Positions 23,730-30,171 of a stretch of 30,171 nt of DNA are shown one piece after another. The stretch comes from CAJXNP01 sp050305935 (GTDB lineage: Bacteria > Bacteroidota > Bacteroidia > Cytophagales > Cyclobacteriaceae). Positions within the stretch are counted from its first letter, which is position 1, and the number at the start of each line of letters is the position of its first letter. The position numbers and the translations under genes were made by a program. Under the pieces are notes generated by a model that made no database searches, had not been told where the DNA came from, and worked only from the letters and a program-made list of their open reading frames with translations. The stretch lies in the NCBI GenBank assembly GCA_050305935.1, contig JBNLGG010000052.1:1-30171 (forward strand). The letters are read 5' to 3'.

Positions 23730-24470
23730 CCAAGCTTTCTTTTCCTCAACCCAGTTTTTATCCATTCTTATCAAACGATTTTTTTTCAGGTTTTCTTTTA
23801 AAATCCACTTTACTGTGACACTCCTTTCTGCCAGTGGTATCAATTCTTCAAAAACTTTCTTACCAAAGGTAGGATTAGCCACAACAGCTACACTCAACCC
23901 GTAACCCAATCCTTTTTTTAAAGCAACAAATGACTCATCCTTTGTTGTAAGGACCTCCGAAGCAGCCTGGATTATCGCCCGAACAATCGCAAGCGTTTTA
24001 ATGGCATTTTCTTGTTTTTTTAATAGCGCAGGCTCACACAATCCAGCAACTACCGCCCTTTTTTCAAAATGATTTCCCAGTACCCAGTCGTCAATTTCAC
24101 CAATTAGATAATCAAAATCCTCCTTCCCTATCATTTGGAGTGCAAACGCCACTCCTTCTCTCACCCTCCATCTCCTATCGGAAGCCATTTCTCTCAGTTT
24201 CTTAAATTTAGTTGAGTCGCCCGCTAAGATCAGATTCCCTAAACCTGCGGCTCCGCACGCAGCGACAAACTCACCCGGAGTATTCGTGGCTGCTATTGAT
24301 GGAGTAAATGCCAGGCATGCTGTAACTTGTTCATCGGAGGCGCTTTTCATAAAAGCATACAACAGTTCAAGGTTCCCCCTTGGCCCTGGCAGATTGGAAT
24401 TTTCCAGGAGGAAGTTAATTCTATCTTTGGTAGCCTCCAATTGCTGAGAATAGAGTTCAGGTTTATTCAT
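23724..24470 (-). CDS. HEAT-repeat-like helical protein
   Basis: From the ATG at 24470 the protein has 248 residues; a GTG ten codons earlier is the alternative. It is all-helical with no signal or membrane segment. Repeats of about 35-40 residues show the HEAT pattern, notably KLREMASDRRWRVREGVAFA followed by LQM, and EIDDWVLGNHFEKRAVVAGL. The W-R-V-R-E and F-E-K-R-A cores recall DNA-alkylation-repair (AlkD-type) and PBS-lyase HEAT proteins, but the catalytic residues of AlkD cannot be placed. It is likely a cytosolic binding protein of unknown partner. It shares the minus strand with the GNAT gene 45 bp upstream. Confidence 0.8.
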   Translation of the reverse strand: MNKPELYSQQLEATKDRINFLLENSNLPGPRGNLELLYAFMKSASDEQVTACLAFTPSIAATNTPGEFVAACGAAGLGNLILAGDSTKFKKLREMASDRRWRVREGVAFALQMIGKEDFDYLIGEIDDWVLGNHFEKRAVVAGLCEPALLKKQENAIKTLAIVRAIIQAASEVLTTKDESFVALKKGLGYGLSVAVVANPTFGKKVFEELIPLAERSVTVKWILKENLKKNRLIRMDKNWVEEKKAWL

Positions 24471-24515
24471 TTGCGTTATCTCACAATCGCTATCAACCAC
24501 CTTAACATTTATTTT

Positions 24516-25004
24516 TCAATATGAGTTCGTTGTTAACTTTTTCCTCATAGCCAAATCGCAGCGGTCACTAAGGTGAGCTGAAGCGTACTCTTGAAAACCG
24601 AACTTTTTATACAGCCCCAACGCCTTATCCAGCCGGGTATTGGTTTCCAGTACCATCTCCTCAAATCCCAAATCCCGTGCTTTTCTTTCCGCCTCCTCCA
24701 TCAACATTTTACCAAGACCCTGTCCTTGATATCTGGGCAAAAGGTACATTTTTCGCAACTCGCAGATGTGTTTGTTGACCTTAAACAACCCATAGCAGCC
24801 AATTACTTCGCCTTCGACCACCATTACGGCAAACCATCCTCCATTGTCAAAATAATTACGCTGAATGTCAAAAATATCCAGGTCTGTCACCTCAGGATTT
24901 GTTTTCAAATCATATCCGTCCAGCACATGCTTTATCAATTTAAAAATAGCATCCTGATCAATTTTCGTTGCCTTTCGAATCAATAAGGTGGGGTGTGACG
25001 ACAT
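24516..25004 (-). CDS. GNAT-family N-acetyltransferase
   Basis: From the ATG at 25004 the protein has 162 residues (a TTG two codons earlier is possible). The acetyl-CoA site is clear: LRKMYLLPRYQGQGLGKMLM, with the Q/R-x-x-G-x-G/A signature, then EEAERKARDLGFEEMVLETN, and ALGLYKKFGFQEY near the end. It would transfer an acetyl group to an unknown amine. Similar small GNATs are common single genes in Bacteroidota, and the substrate cannot be inferred. A DinB-family remnant lies just upstream on the same strand. Confidence 0.9.
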   Translation of the reverse strand: MSSHPTLLIRKATKIDQDAIFKLIKHVLDGYDLKTNPEVTDLDIFDIQRNYFDNGGWFAVMVVEGEVIGCYGLFKVNKHICELRKMYLLPRYQGQGLGKMLMEEAERKARDLGFEEMVLETNTRLDKALGLYKKFGFQEYASAHLSDRCDLAMRKKLTTNSY

Positions 25005-25055
25005 AGACAAAAGAGTTTACTTGGTGAACTGATTAAGCACTTGGTCAATTTATCA

Positions 25056-25310
25056 TCATAGCGAACTTATCAATTGTCGTATAATATCGGTATCAATTGG
25101 AATATACGCCAAATACCTGCTTAAAGATAATATCTGCCCCTTGTGATGAAACTCATGGGTAACCACATGACTGAAAAGCTTCAAGTTCAAGGTCAAATCA
25201 TACGACAACTCAATCGTTGCGCTCTGATCCTACTGGATTTTAGTATGGGCAAAAAATGAAATCACTCCGGGAATGACAAAGTATTTTTTTATGATTGATC
25301 GTAGTTGAAA
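25056..25310 (-). pseudogene. DinB-family protein remnant with in-frame stop
   Basis: On the minus strand a frame ending at TGA (25058-25056) encodes LFSHVVTHEFHHKGQILSLS, then RYLAYIPIDTD. This is the C-terminal metal-site helix of DinB-like four-helix proteins (the H-x3-H pattern and GQ). Reading upstream, the same frame gives DQSATIELSYDLTLNLK and then an in-frame TAG at 25232-25230. The frame beyond it is open to about 25310 but has no start and no clear DinB N-terminus. A fragment VQLFNYDQ in another frame near 25295-25320 may be the relic of the N-terminal helix. An intact family member would have about 150 residues; here only the last 57 codons are unbroken. Confidence 0.7.
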
Positions 25311-25330
25311 AGTTGGACGACTTAATTTAC

Positions 25331-25364
25331 AAAAAAATGGGGCCGCTAACTGCCCCATTTTTTT
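25331..25364. terminator. Strong bidirectional hairpin terminator
   Basis: A perfect 13-bp stem (25331-25343 with 25352-25364) has an 8-nt loop. The stem is seven A-T pairs at the base and GGGGC/GCCCC at the top, so transcripts of either strand end in a U-run. It lies 33 bp beyond the stop of the minus-strand M49-like peptidase and most likely ends that gene. Confidence 0.85.
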
Positions 25365-25397
25365 AGCAAATAATATCCTACAATCATCGTTATGGCA

Positions 25398-27080
25398 CTA
25401 TTCCCATTTGATACTTCGAACAGGCAATACGTCTATAGGAAGATCAGCGGTTTTCTGCATCGCGTCGGCTAATGCAGGTGTCTCTTTCGTCCACGCATCA
25501 AAGAACTCTTGCACTTTTGCATTGTCGCCATCTCCTTCCAGAATCAGCATTTCCGCTGCCAGTTTTTTAATCCCCTCTTCAAAATGTTCGAAGTCAATCG
25601 ACCATTTTCCGGTTTCTGTATTGTAATTTATCCCACCATTTTCCAGCAAATAGTTCAGCGAAATGGCCGCTGCCTTTCCGTGTGCTTCGTTCAGGCCAAA
25701 ACGGATAGAACGGAACATGCTGCCCAAATAAGACACATAAAATTCCTCTTTTCTGCTACTTTTGACCACCCCTTTGTCCATCAAATATTTTAGAGAATAT
25801 AGACCCACAATATCTGCTTTCGCTTCTTCCAGGGCATTGTAGTTGGGACCGATGGATGCATTTGCGGCCAAGCCTTTGTTAGGACCGGTTTTCACCGTCC
25901 TAGGTCCAATGGCGTGGCATATTTCGTGCATAAGCACAAATTGGAAAAACCCTTCATCAGACAGGTACGGCAGTTGTCTGTCCTCGATCAATACTTCACT
26001 TACCGGAACGATAATGCCATTAAAACGGGCAATAAGCATGTTTTTCCAGAAGGTCTTCTTAGTTCCTTTGGCGGCGTGTACTGCGGGATCATTGGGTAAA
26101 TTTGCAGCGACAGCCTGATAGCCCACACCTGCTTCTCCGGTGCGGATAATGTCATTCACAACAACAAATTTCGCAGTCAGTCCAGATGCGTCAGATTTGT
26201 ATTCGGCAGGGATAGGCAGGTTTTCTTCCATCTCCGCCAGGTAGGCTGTGTACTTTTCCAGATCTTTTGACGCTTCAACGTCGATCACTTCGATCAATGC
26301 CTCATACATCGCCTTTACTCCTTTGACTCCATCTGAGTATGTTTCAAAGGGACCGAACACCATATCAAATTTGCTGTCCTCCATGTCTATCCAGGCTACA
26401 TCGGCATCATAATAATTATCGGTAGTCAAGGCCTCAGCCTTTAATCGCAAAAACCTGGCAAACGATTCGTTATCAGTCAATTCTGCCACTTCGTTCAGCA
26501 GGGCAACTATTGGTTGAATATATTCATTATATTCTTCATGATATCGTACGGCCTTGTATCCTCCCTCTCCATCTTCCCGGATCACGGTATATGGATACAT
26601 AAACTCAGCTTTTTCTTCCTCCGACAATGTCGCAACATAGGCATCAAATTGTTCGGCTGTCATACCATGAGGATAAAGCTCATGCCCGGGGTAATAATCC
26701 TGATTCCCCATAAACGGAGTATAGTGATTCAGTAATTCAAATGGCCCCGCATTTCGATTGACCAACGTCAATAAATCTGTTGTCTGTGAGTCACCTCCAA
26801 TTGTTACCAGGCTATCCCTTAAGTGCAATCCATACTTGGAATTCTGAAGCCAATAAATGGTATCCAGGTATTGTGCTGCCGTTACTAATTTTTGCAGGAT
26901 CAATTTGTCCTTTTCGTCGTACCCCGAAGCATCAAAATCCATCGGGTAAGGCTTGTACTGTGAAAGATAGGCTTGAATTTTTGGATCGGACGATGCGGTT
27001 TCATTCACACTTTCCTTCTTTGGGGAACTGCACAAGGTCATCAAAAAAAGTACACTTCCCAGTAAAAATAATCTCTTCAT
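25398..27080 (-). CDS. M49-like (dipeptidyl-peptidase III-type) zinc metallopeptidase lipoprotein
   Basis: From the ATG at 27080 the protein has 560 residues and a lipoprotein signal ending LMTLC (Cys17). The zinc site is FVLMHEICHAIGPRT (His385, Glu386, His389), with the third ligand region NALEEAKADIVGLYSL (Glu418/419). The second motif matches the EECRAE..GLY element of dipeptidyl peptidase III. The classic family has HEXXGH, and here one residue is missing so the motif is HEXXH, a variant I recall from proteins annotated as Zn-dependent hydrolases in Bacteroidota. It would sit at the inner face of the outer membrane or on the cell surface and cleave dipeptides from peptides. The ORF can begin at an earlier TTG (27092), but the ATG gives the cleaner signal. 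Confidence 0.85.
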   Translation of the reverse strand: MKRLFLLGSVLFLMTLCSSPKKESVNETASSDPKIQAYLSQYKPYPMDFDASGYDEKDKLILQKLVTAAQYLDTIYWLQNSKYGLHLRDSLVTIGGDSQTTDLLTLVNRNAGPFELLNHYTPFMGNQDYYPGHELYPHGMTAEQFDAYVATLSEEEKAEFMYPYTVIREDGEGGYKAVRYHEEYNEYIQPIVALLNEVAELTDNESFARFLRLKAEALTTDNYYDADVAWIDMEDSKFDMVFGPFETYSDGVKGVKAMYEALIEVIDVEASKDLEKYTAYLAEMEENLPIPAEYKSDASGLTAKFVVVNDIIRTGEAGVGYQAVAANLPNDPAVHAAKGTKKTFWKNMLIARFNGIIVPVSEVLIEDRQLPYLSDEGFFQFVLMHEICHAIGPRTVKTGPNKGLAANASIGPNYNALEEAKADIVGLYSLKYLMDKGVVKSSRKEEFYVSYLGSMFRSIRFGLNEAHGKAAAISLNYLLENGGINYNTETGKWSIDFEHFEEGIKKLAAEMLILEGDGDNAKVQEFFDAWTKETPALADAMQKTADLPIDVLPVRSIKWE

Positions 27081-27170
27081 AAACTCATTCAATTTGGAGA
27101 CGTGAAAATAGGGGATTTGGCAGGATTTAAAAAAAACTCCTATCCTCTAATAGATTTGCATTACGAATTA

Positions 27171-27788
27171 TCAGGCTTTTTTTGTTTTCTTTAGAACTTT
27201 ACCAGCTTTCTTTTTCTTGCGGGCTATCTTTTCATTTACCTTTCTGATCTTGTTTTTCACCGTTTCTTCCCGGGTCATTTGTTGATCAAGCTTTTTCAAT
27301 AATTTAACTCTCTTTTTGGGTCCGACACCTGCTTTGAATTCTTGCAAAGTTTTTTCCTGAACTTTTTTTACTTCGCCTGATATTTTTAACAACTCCTTCT
27401 GTAGCGCCTCCTGCTTCACAGTCAGCACCACCATATCCTTATTTAGCTTTTCGTACTTCTTTTTCTTTTTACCTGCTAAACTCTTCACGTCAAGCTTAAC
27501 TTCCGGTGAAACCTCGACTTTAATCTTCGGCGTTGCCTTTACTTCATTTTCTTTGGCATTAACCGTTGCCTTTGGTTCACTCACTGTGACCTTGGTAGCT
27601 GCTCTTTTTACAGGAGCCTTTTGAACGGATTTTGTGTCCGGAGTCTTTATTTTGGCTGATCTTGTCGTCGGTTCTTTCGCAGCGGCAGTACTCTTGGTTG
27701 ACCTCGTACTTGTTTTTGTGGTGCCCCGGCTTCTTCGTTTTGAAGCTTGACGCCCCTTATTTTGATCACTCTTATTTTCTGGTTCCAT
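27171..27788 (-). CDS. Lysine-rich histone-H1-like coiled-coil protein
   Basis: The 205-residue protein is extremely basic. Residues 1-105 are low-complexity Lys/Thr/Ala/Ser/Arg with AK, TK and STKS repeats (SKRRSRGTTKTSTRSTKSTA). Residues about 107-195 are a charged helix (KKKKKYEKLNKDMVVLTVKQ, later LLKKLDQQMTREETVKNKIR) that should form a coiled coil, and the tail is again poly-Lys. There is no signal peptide. This fits a bacterial H1-like or AlgP-like nucleoid protein that coats DNA, but such composition also arises in other contexts. It stands alone, 78 bp downstream of nothing coding on its strand and about 450 bp from the cyclase. Confidence 0.75.
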   Translation of the reverse strand: MEPENKSDQNKGRQASKRRSRGTTKTSTRSTKSTAAAKEPTTRSAKIKTPDTKSVQKAPVKRAATKVTVSEPKATVNAKENEVKATPKIKVEVSPEVKLDVKSLAGKKKKKYEKLNKDMVVLTVKQEALQKELLKISGEVKKVQEKTLQEFKAGVGPKKRVKLLKKLDQQMTREETVKNKIRKVNEKIARKKKKAGKVLKKTKKA

Positions 27789-28244
27789 TTTGTATGATTA
27801 ATATGCTATAAAGGAATTCTATTCATTATTACAATAAAGGTTAAAAAATAATCGCTGAATGTCTATTCAATCGAGGCAATTAAACCAATGCTGGAAGGAT
27901 TGTGTCTATCCAATGCTATCCGGATTGATCAATCACTCCAAAAAAACACTTCTATTTGAATTATTCATTCAGCAAAAGACAACTTCAATTAAAAAAAATA
28001 GCAACATATAGTGTTAGCAACAAAATAAGAGTTTTTTGTTTAACCCATTTATAAATGGAACAAATTATAGATATGCCACCTACAATGCCTGATGAAGAAA
28101 CGTATTGAACTCGTGGCGCAGAATTGCAATGGTTTGGAACGTCCCGGTCACCTGCAACTGTTCCGGCGCTGACCTTCACAGACGGTTTTTTTCAAATCAT
28201 TATTTCAAAAATATTAGTTTTGCTTACCTGACAATATTGACACC
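27789..28244. other. 456-bp intergenic region without a convincing gene
   Basis: The left part (27789-28070) is A+T-rich and holds the start region of the lysine-rich gene; I see no repeat or RNA in it. A patch at about 28075-28180 is clearly richer in G+C than its flanks. It encodes only short open stretches in several frames (for example MKKRIELVAQNCNGLERPGH ending soon after) and may be a gene relic, but I cannot name a family. The right end carries the promoter of the cyclase gene. Confidence 0.5.
28215..28222 (+). promoter_or_regulatory. Bacteroidota-type -7 element of the cyclase gene
   Basis: TAGTTTTG matches the TAnnTTTG consensus of the Bacteroidota primary sigma factor exactly and lies 22 bp before the cyclase ATG. 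A T-rich stretch (28186-28192) is at about the right distance for a -33 box but lacks a clean TTTG. The leader would be very short. Confidence 0.5.
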
Positions 28245-29333
28245 ATGAACCTGATCGCCTCTAATCAACTAAAAACCCAGATAAAAAAAGTTATTTACAT
28301 CACCATTGGATGGGTGCTTATATCTGTATTCCAATTTGGTATTGGCTACAATATTGTAAACCAACTAAATTGTGATTTGGGCGCTGTCAGCCCACTGCTT
28401 TTTTTGACAAGCAGTATCGTTACCGGGCTTTTTGCAGGAATATTAGGTGGAAGTATTTTAGTTTTTGTGTGGGAAAAATGGTTGAGGAGCATGAAGTATG
28501 TAACCGCCCTCATTCACATTTGGTGGACATTTACGCTGGTATTCTTGGTCGTGTCAATTATAACAGGTTTTTATGTGTATTCACATACACTTGAATTACC
28601 ATTCTACCATCCTGATGTGCTCCGGGAGATGCAACAAGAGTTTATCAGCTTTGGCCAAATAGAACCCTATTTTAGCTGGATGATCGTCGTAGCTTTAACC
28701 CTGATCGCTCTCCAGATTAATGACAAGTACGGCCCCGGAGTTTTCCGCTCTTTTCTCCTGGGAAAGTACTACCATCCGAAAAGAGAAGAAAGGATTTTTA
28801 TGTTTTTGGATTTACGCTCGTCCACAACCATTGCGGAAAAATTGGGGGAAGAAAAATATTTTAATTTTTTAAAAGAGATCTATGAGGCGATTACACCCAG
28901 CATCATCTACTCCAAAGGGGAAATATATCAATATGTGGGGGATGAAATAGTAATAAGCTGGAAGACGCATAAAGGAATACAAAATTCTAATTGCATTAAT
29001 TGCTTTTTTGAAGTTCAAAAAATATTGAGTCATCAAAAAGGTCATTTCCTCCGCAAGTATAATGTCGTACCAGAGTTTAAAGCAGGGTTACACGGTGGGT
29101 TTGTGATGACCGGTGAAATCGGAGTCATTAAGAAGGACATCGCTTTTTCCGGAGATGTACTCAATACTACCAGCAGAATTCAGTCAAAATGTAACGATCT
29201 TGGTGTTAACATTCTCTTTTCTAATAAATTAAAAGAACTTTTAACATTCGGGAAAGACCTGGGCGACCCCAGAGAAATGGGGCACATCAAACTACGGGGA
29301 AAAGGAGAAGAAATGACCTTGTATACTGTCTGA
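28245..29333 (+). CDS. Membrane-anchored class III adenylate/guanylate cyclase
   Basis: The N-terminal 160 residues hold about four membrane helices (17-38, 50-75, 88-110, 143-158), followed by a cytosolic class III cyclase domain (about 180-362). The metal-binding aspartates are present (Asp189 in MFLDLRSST, Asp233 in YQYVGDEIV), as are the transition-state residues Asn307 and Arg311 (GDVLNTTSRI). At the two base-recognition positions, where adenylate cyclases have Lys and Asp, this protein has Gln229 and, by my alignment, Ala300. Its nucleotide preference is therefore uncertain. It would make cAMP, cGMP or another cyclic nucleotide in response to a membrane signal. It converges on the dehydrogenase gene with a 13-bp gap. 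Confidence 0.9.
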   Translation: MNLIASNQLKTQIKKVIYITIGWVLISVFQFGIGYNIVNQLNCDLGAVSPLLFLTSSIVTGLFAGILGGSILVFVWEKWLRSMKYVTALIHIWWTFTLVFLVVSIITGFYVYSHTLELPFYHPDVLREMQQEFISFGQIEPYFSWMIVVALTLIALQINDKYGPGVFRSFLLGKYYHPKREERIFMFLDLRSSTTIAEKLGEEKYFNFLKEIYEAITPSIIYSKGEIYQYVGDEIVISWKTHKGIQNSNCINCFFEVQKILSHQKGHFLRKYNVVPEFKAGLHGGFVMTGEIGVIKKDIAFSGDVLNTTSRIQSKCNDLGVNILFSNKLKELLTFGKDLGDPREMGHIKLRGKGEEMTLYTV

Positions 29334-29346
29334 CTAACAGGGAAAA

Positions 29347-30171
29347 CTATCTGTAGCCTTTGATTGCGGCTTCGACACACCGCTCCCCATCCATCGCCGC
29401 AGAAACTATTCCTCCGGCATAACCGCCGCCTTCTCCACATGGATACAACCCTTTAATTTGCGGATGTTCGAGTGATTCATCGCGTGGAATGTTCACAGGT
29501 GAAGAAGTCCTTGATTCCACCCCCACCACATTGGCTTCACGAGTGTAGTATCCCTTCATTTTTTCTCCGAAGGCCTTAAACCCTTTTCTAAGCCTTCCTC
29601 CAATAATCTTGGGAAGAAGCGAATGCAAGGGCGCTTCTTTCAACCCTGGCTGATAAGAACTCGGATTAAGATCTGTTGACGAAATTCCTTCCACGAAGTC
29701 GGTCAATCGCTGGGCGGGAGCGGTCTGCGTTTTGCCTCCTGCTGTCCAGGCCAGCTTTTCCAGGTATTTTTGAAATTCTAATCCTTTCAAAGCGCCAAAA
29801 TGCTCGTAGTTTGCCAGGTCGCTTTCTACATTTATTTCCACCACAATCCCTGAATTAGCAAACTTGCTGTCCCTGCGCGACGGCGACATCCCGTTTACTA
29901 CCACCTCGCCTGGAGCTGTCGCAGCCGGAACGATAAAACCTCCCGGGCACATGCAAAATGAATACACACCCCTGTCATTGATTTGTTGTACCAGGCTATA
30001 GGCAGCAGCCGGTAAAAGCTCATCCCGCAAACCTTCGCAATGGTATTGAATGGAATCGATAATTTGCTGTGGATGCTCTACCCTCACCCCCATCGCAAAA
30101 GATTTAGCCTGTATCGCAACATTCTTTTCATGAAGCTTATAAAATATGTCCCGTGCGGAATGCCCGGTAGC
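29347..30171 (-). CDS. FAD-dependent dehydrogenase, COG2509 type (5' end outside window)
   Basis: The frame is open without a stop to the window edge; the first 26 visible residues (ATGHSARDIFYKLHEKNVAI and on) precede the Met at 30093, which is internal. ATGHSARD, GVYSFCMCPGGFIVPAATAP, VNGMSPSRRDSKFANSGIVV, NVVGVESRTSSPVNIPRDES, and the C-terminal LYPCGEGGGYAGGIVSAAMD are the flavoprotein core of the uncharacterised COG2509 family (HI0933-like fold). About half of the usual 500-plus residues is visible. The final Gly-rich motif binds FAD. The substrate is not known for this family. The missing N-terminus should carry the GxGxxG dinucleotide motif. Confidence 0.9.
   Translation of the reverse strand, partial: ATGHSARDIFYKLHEKNVAIQAKSFAMGVRVEHPQQIIDSIQYHCEGLRDELLPAAAYSLVQQINDRGVYSFCMCPGGFIVPAATAPGEVVVNGMSPSRRDSKFANSGIVVEINVESDLANYEHFGALKGLEFQKYLEKLAWTAGGKTQTAPAQRLTDFVEGISSTDLNPSSYQPGLKEAPLHSLLPKIIGGRLRKGFKAFGEKMKGYYTREANVVGVESRTSSPVNIPRDESLEHPQIKGLYPCGEGGGYAGGIVSAAMDGERCVEAAIKGYR

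Noticed and set aside
27985..28179. Minus-strand 64-residue frame in the 28-kb gap
   Set aside because: It crosses the boundary between A+T-rich and G+C-richer DNA, has no recognisable motif and no ribosome-binding site.
1..30171. CRISPR array, tRNA/rRNA, insertion sequence or prophage
   Set aside because: No regularly spaced repeats, cloverleaf, transposase or phage genes were seen on either strand.

Overview
The window looks like a chromosomal stretch of a member of the phylum Bacteroidota, most likely of the order Cytophagales (inference). The evidence is an A+T-leaning composition, weak Shine-Dalgarno sequences at most genes, a TAnnTTTG-type promoter element, a lipoprotein form of the TamA barrel (TamL), many short SPII lipoproteins, a barrel protein ending in the C-terminal pattern of TonB-dependent receptors, and oxygen-dependent HemF. 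I see no CRISPR array, tRNA, rRNA or insertion sequence.

Region 1 (1-5.7 kb). The end of an unrecognised gene is followed by two adjacent nested inverted repeats. A SpoU/TrmH RNA methyltransferase (minus) then starts head-to-head with tamL (plus). tamL is followed at once by hemF and a PAP2 lipid phosphatase, an apparent three-gene operon. An orphan LytTR response regulator (minus) converges on it.

Region 2 (5.9-11.6 kb). This is a tight seven-gene plus-strand operon: pcm, an acyl-CoA thioesterase, a small unknown protein whose layout resembles the DNA polymerase III psi subunit, proB, proA, a lipocalin-like lipoprotein, and holA (DNA polymerase III delta). It mixes repair, proline synthesis and clamp-loader genes.

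Region 3 (11.7-20.0 kb). This is an envelope cluster: a 1016-residue secreted TPR protein, an outer-membrane barrel 7 bp downstream, and a lipoprotein with two FKBP-like domains. A shared bidirectional terminator separates it from an unusual convergent gene. That gene encodes two cyclic-nucleotide-binding-like domains, a PlsC-like acyltransferase domain and an SGNH/GDSL hydrolase domain in one 849-residue chain, and it is the most interesting protein here.

Region 4 (20.2-25.4 kb). This is a looser, mostly minus-strand set of single genes: small lipoprotein, four-helix membrane protein, DUF6265 protein, cytosolic FKBP, arylamine N-acetyltransferase, HEAT-repeat protein and GNAT. It also holds two gene remnants, a sensor-kinase ATPase-domain fragment and a DinB-family C-terminal fragment with an in-frame stop. 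It reads as a zone of gene turnover.

Region 5 (25.4-30.2 kb). A strong terminator borders an M49-like zinc peptidase lipoprotein with HEXXH in place of HEXXGH. Next come a very lysine-rich histone-H1-like protein, about 450 bp without a convincing gene, and a membrane-anchored class III nucleotide cyclase with unusual specificity residues. The window ends inside a COG2509-type FAD-dependent dehydrogenase.

All functional calls rest on motif recognition by eye. No database search was run.
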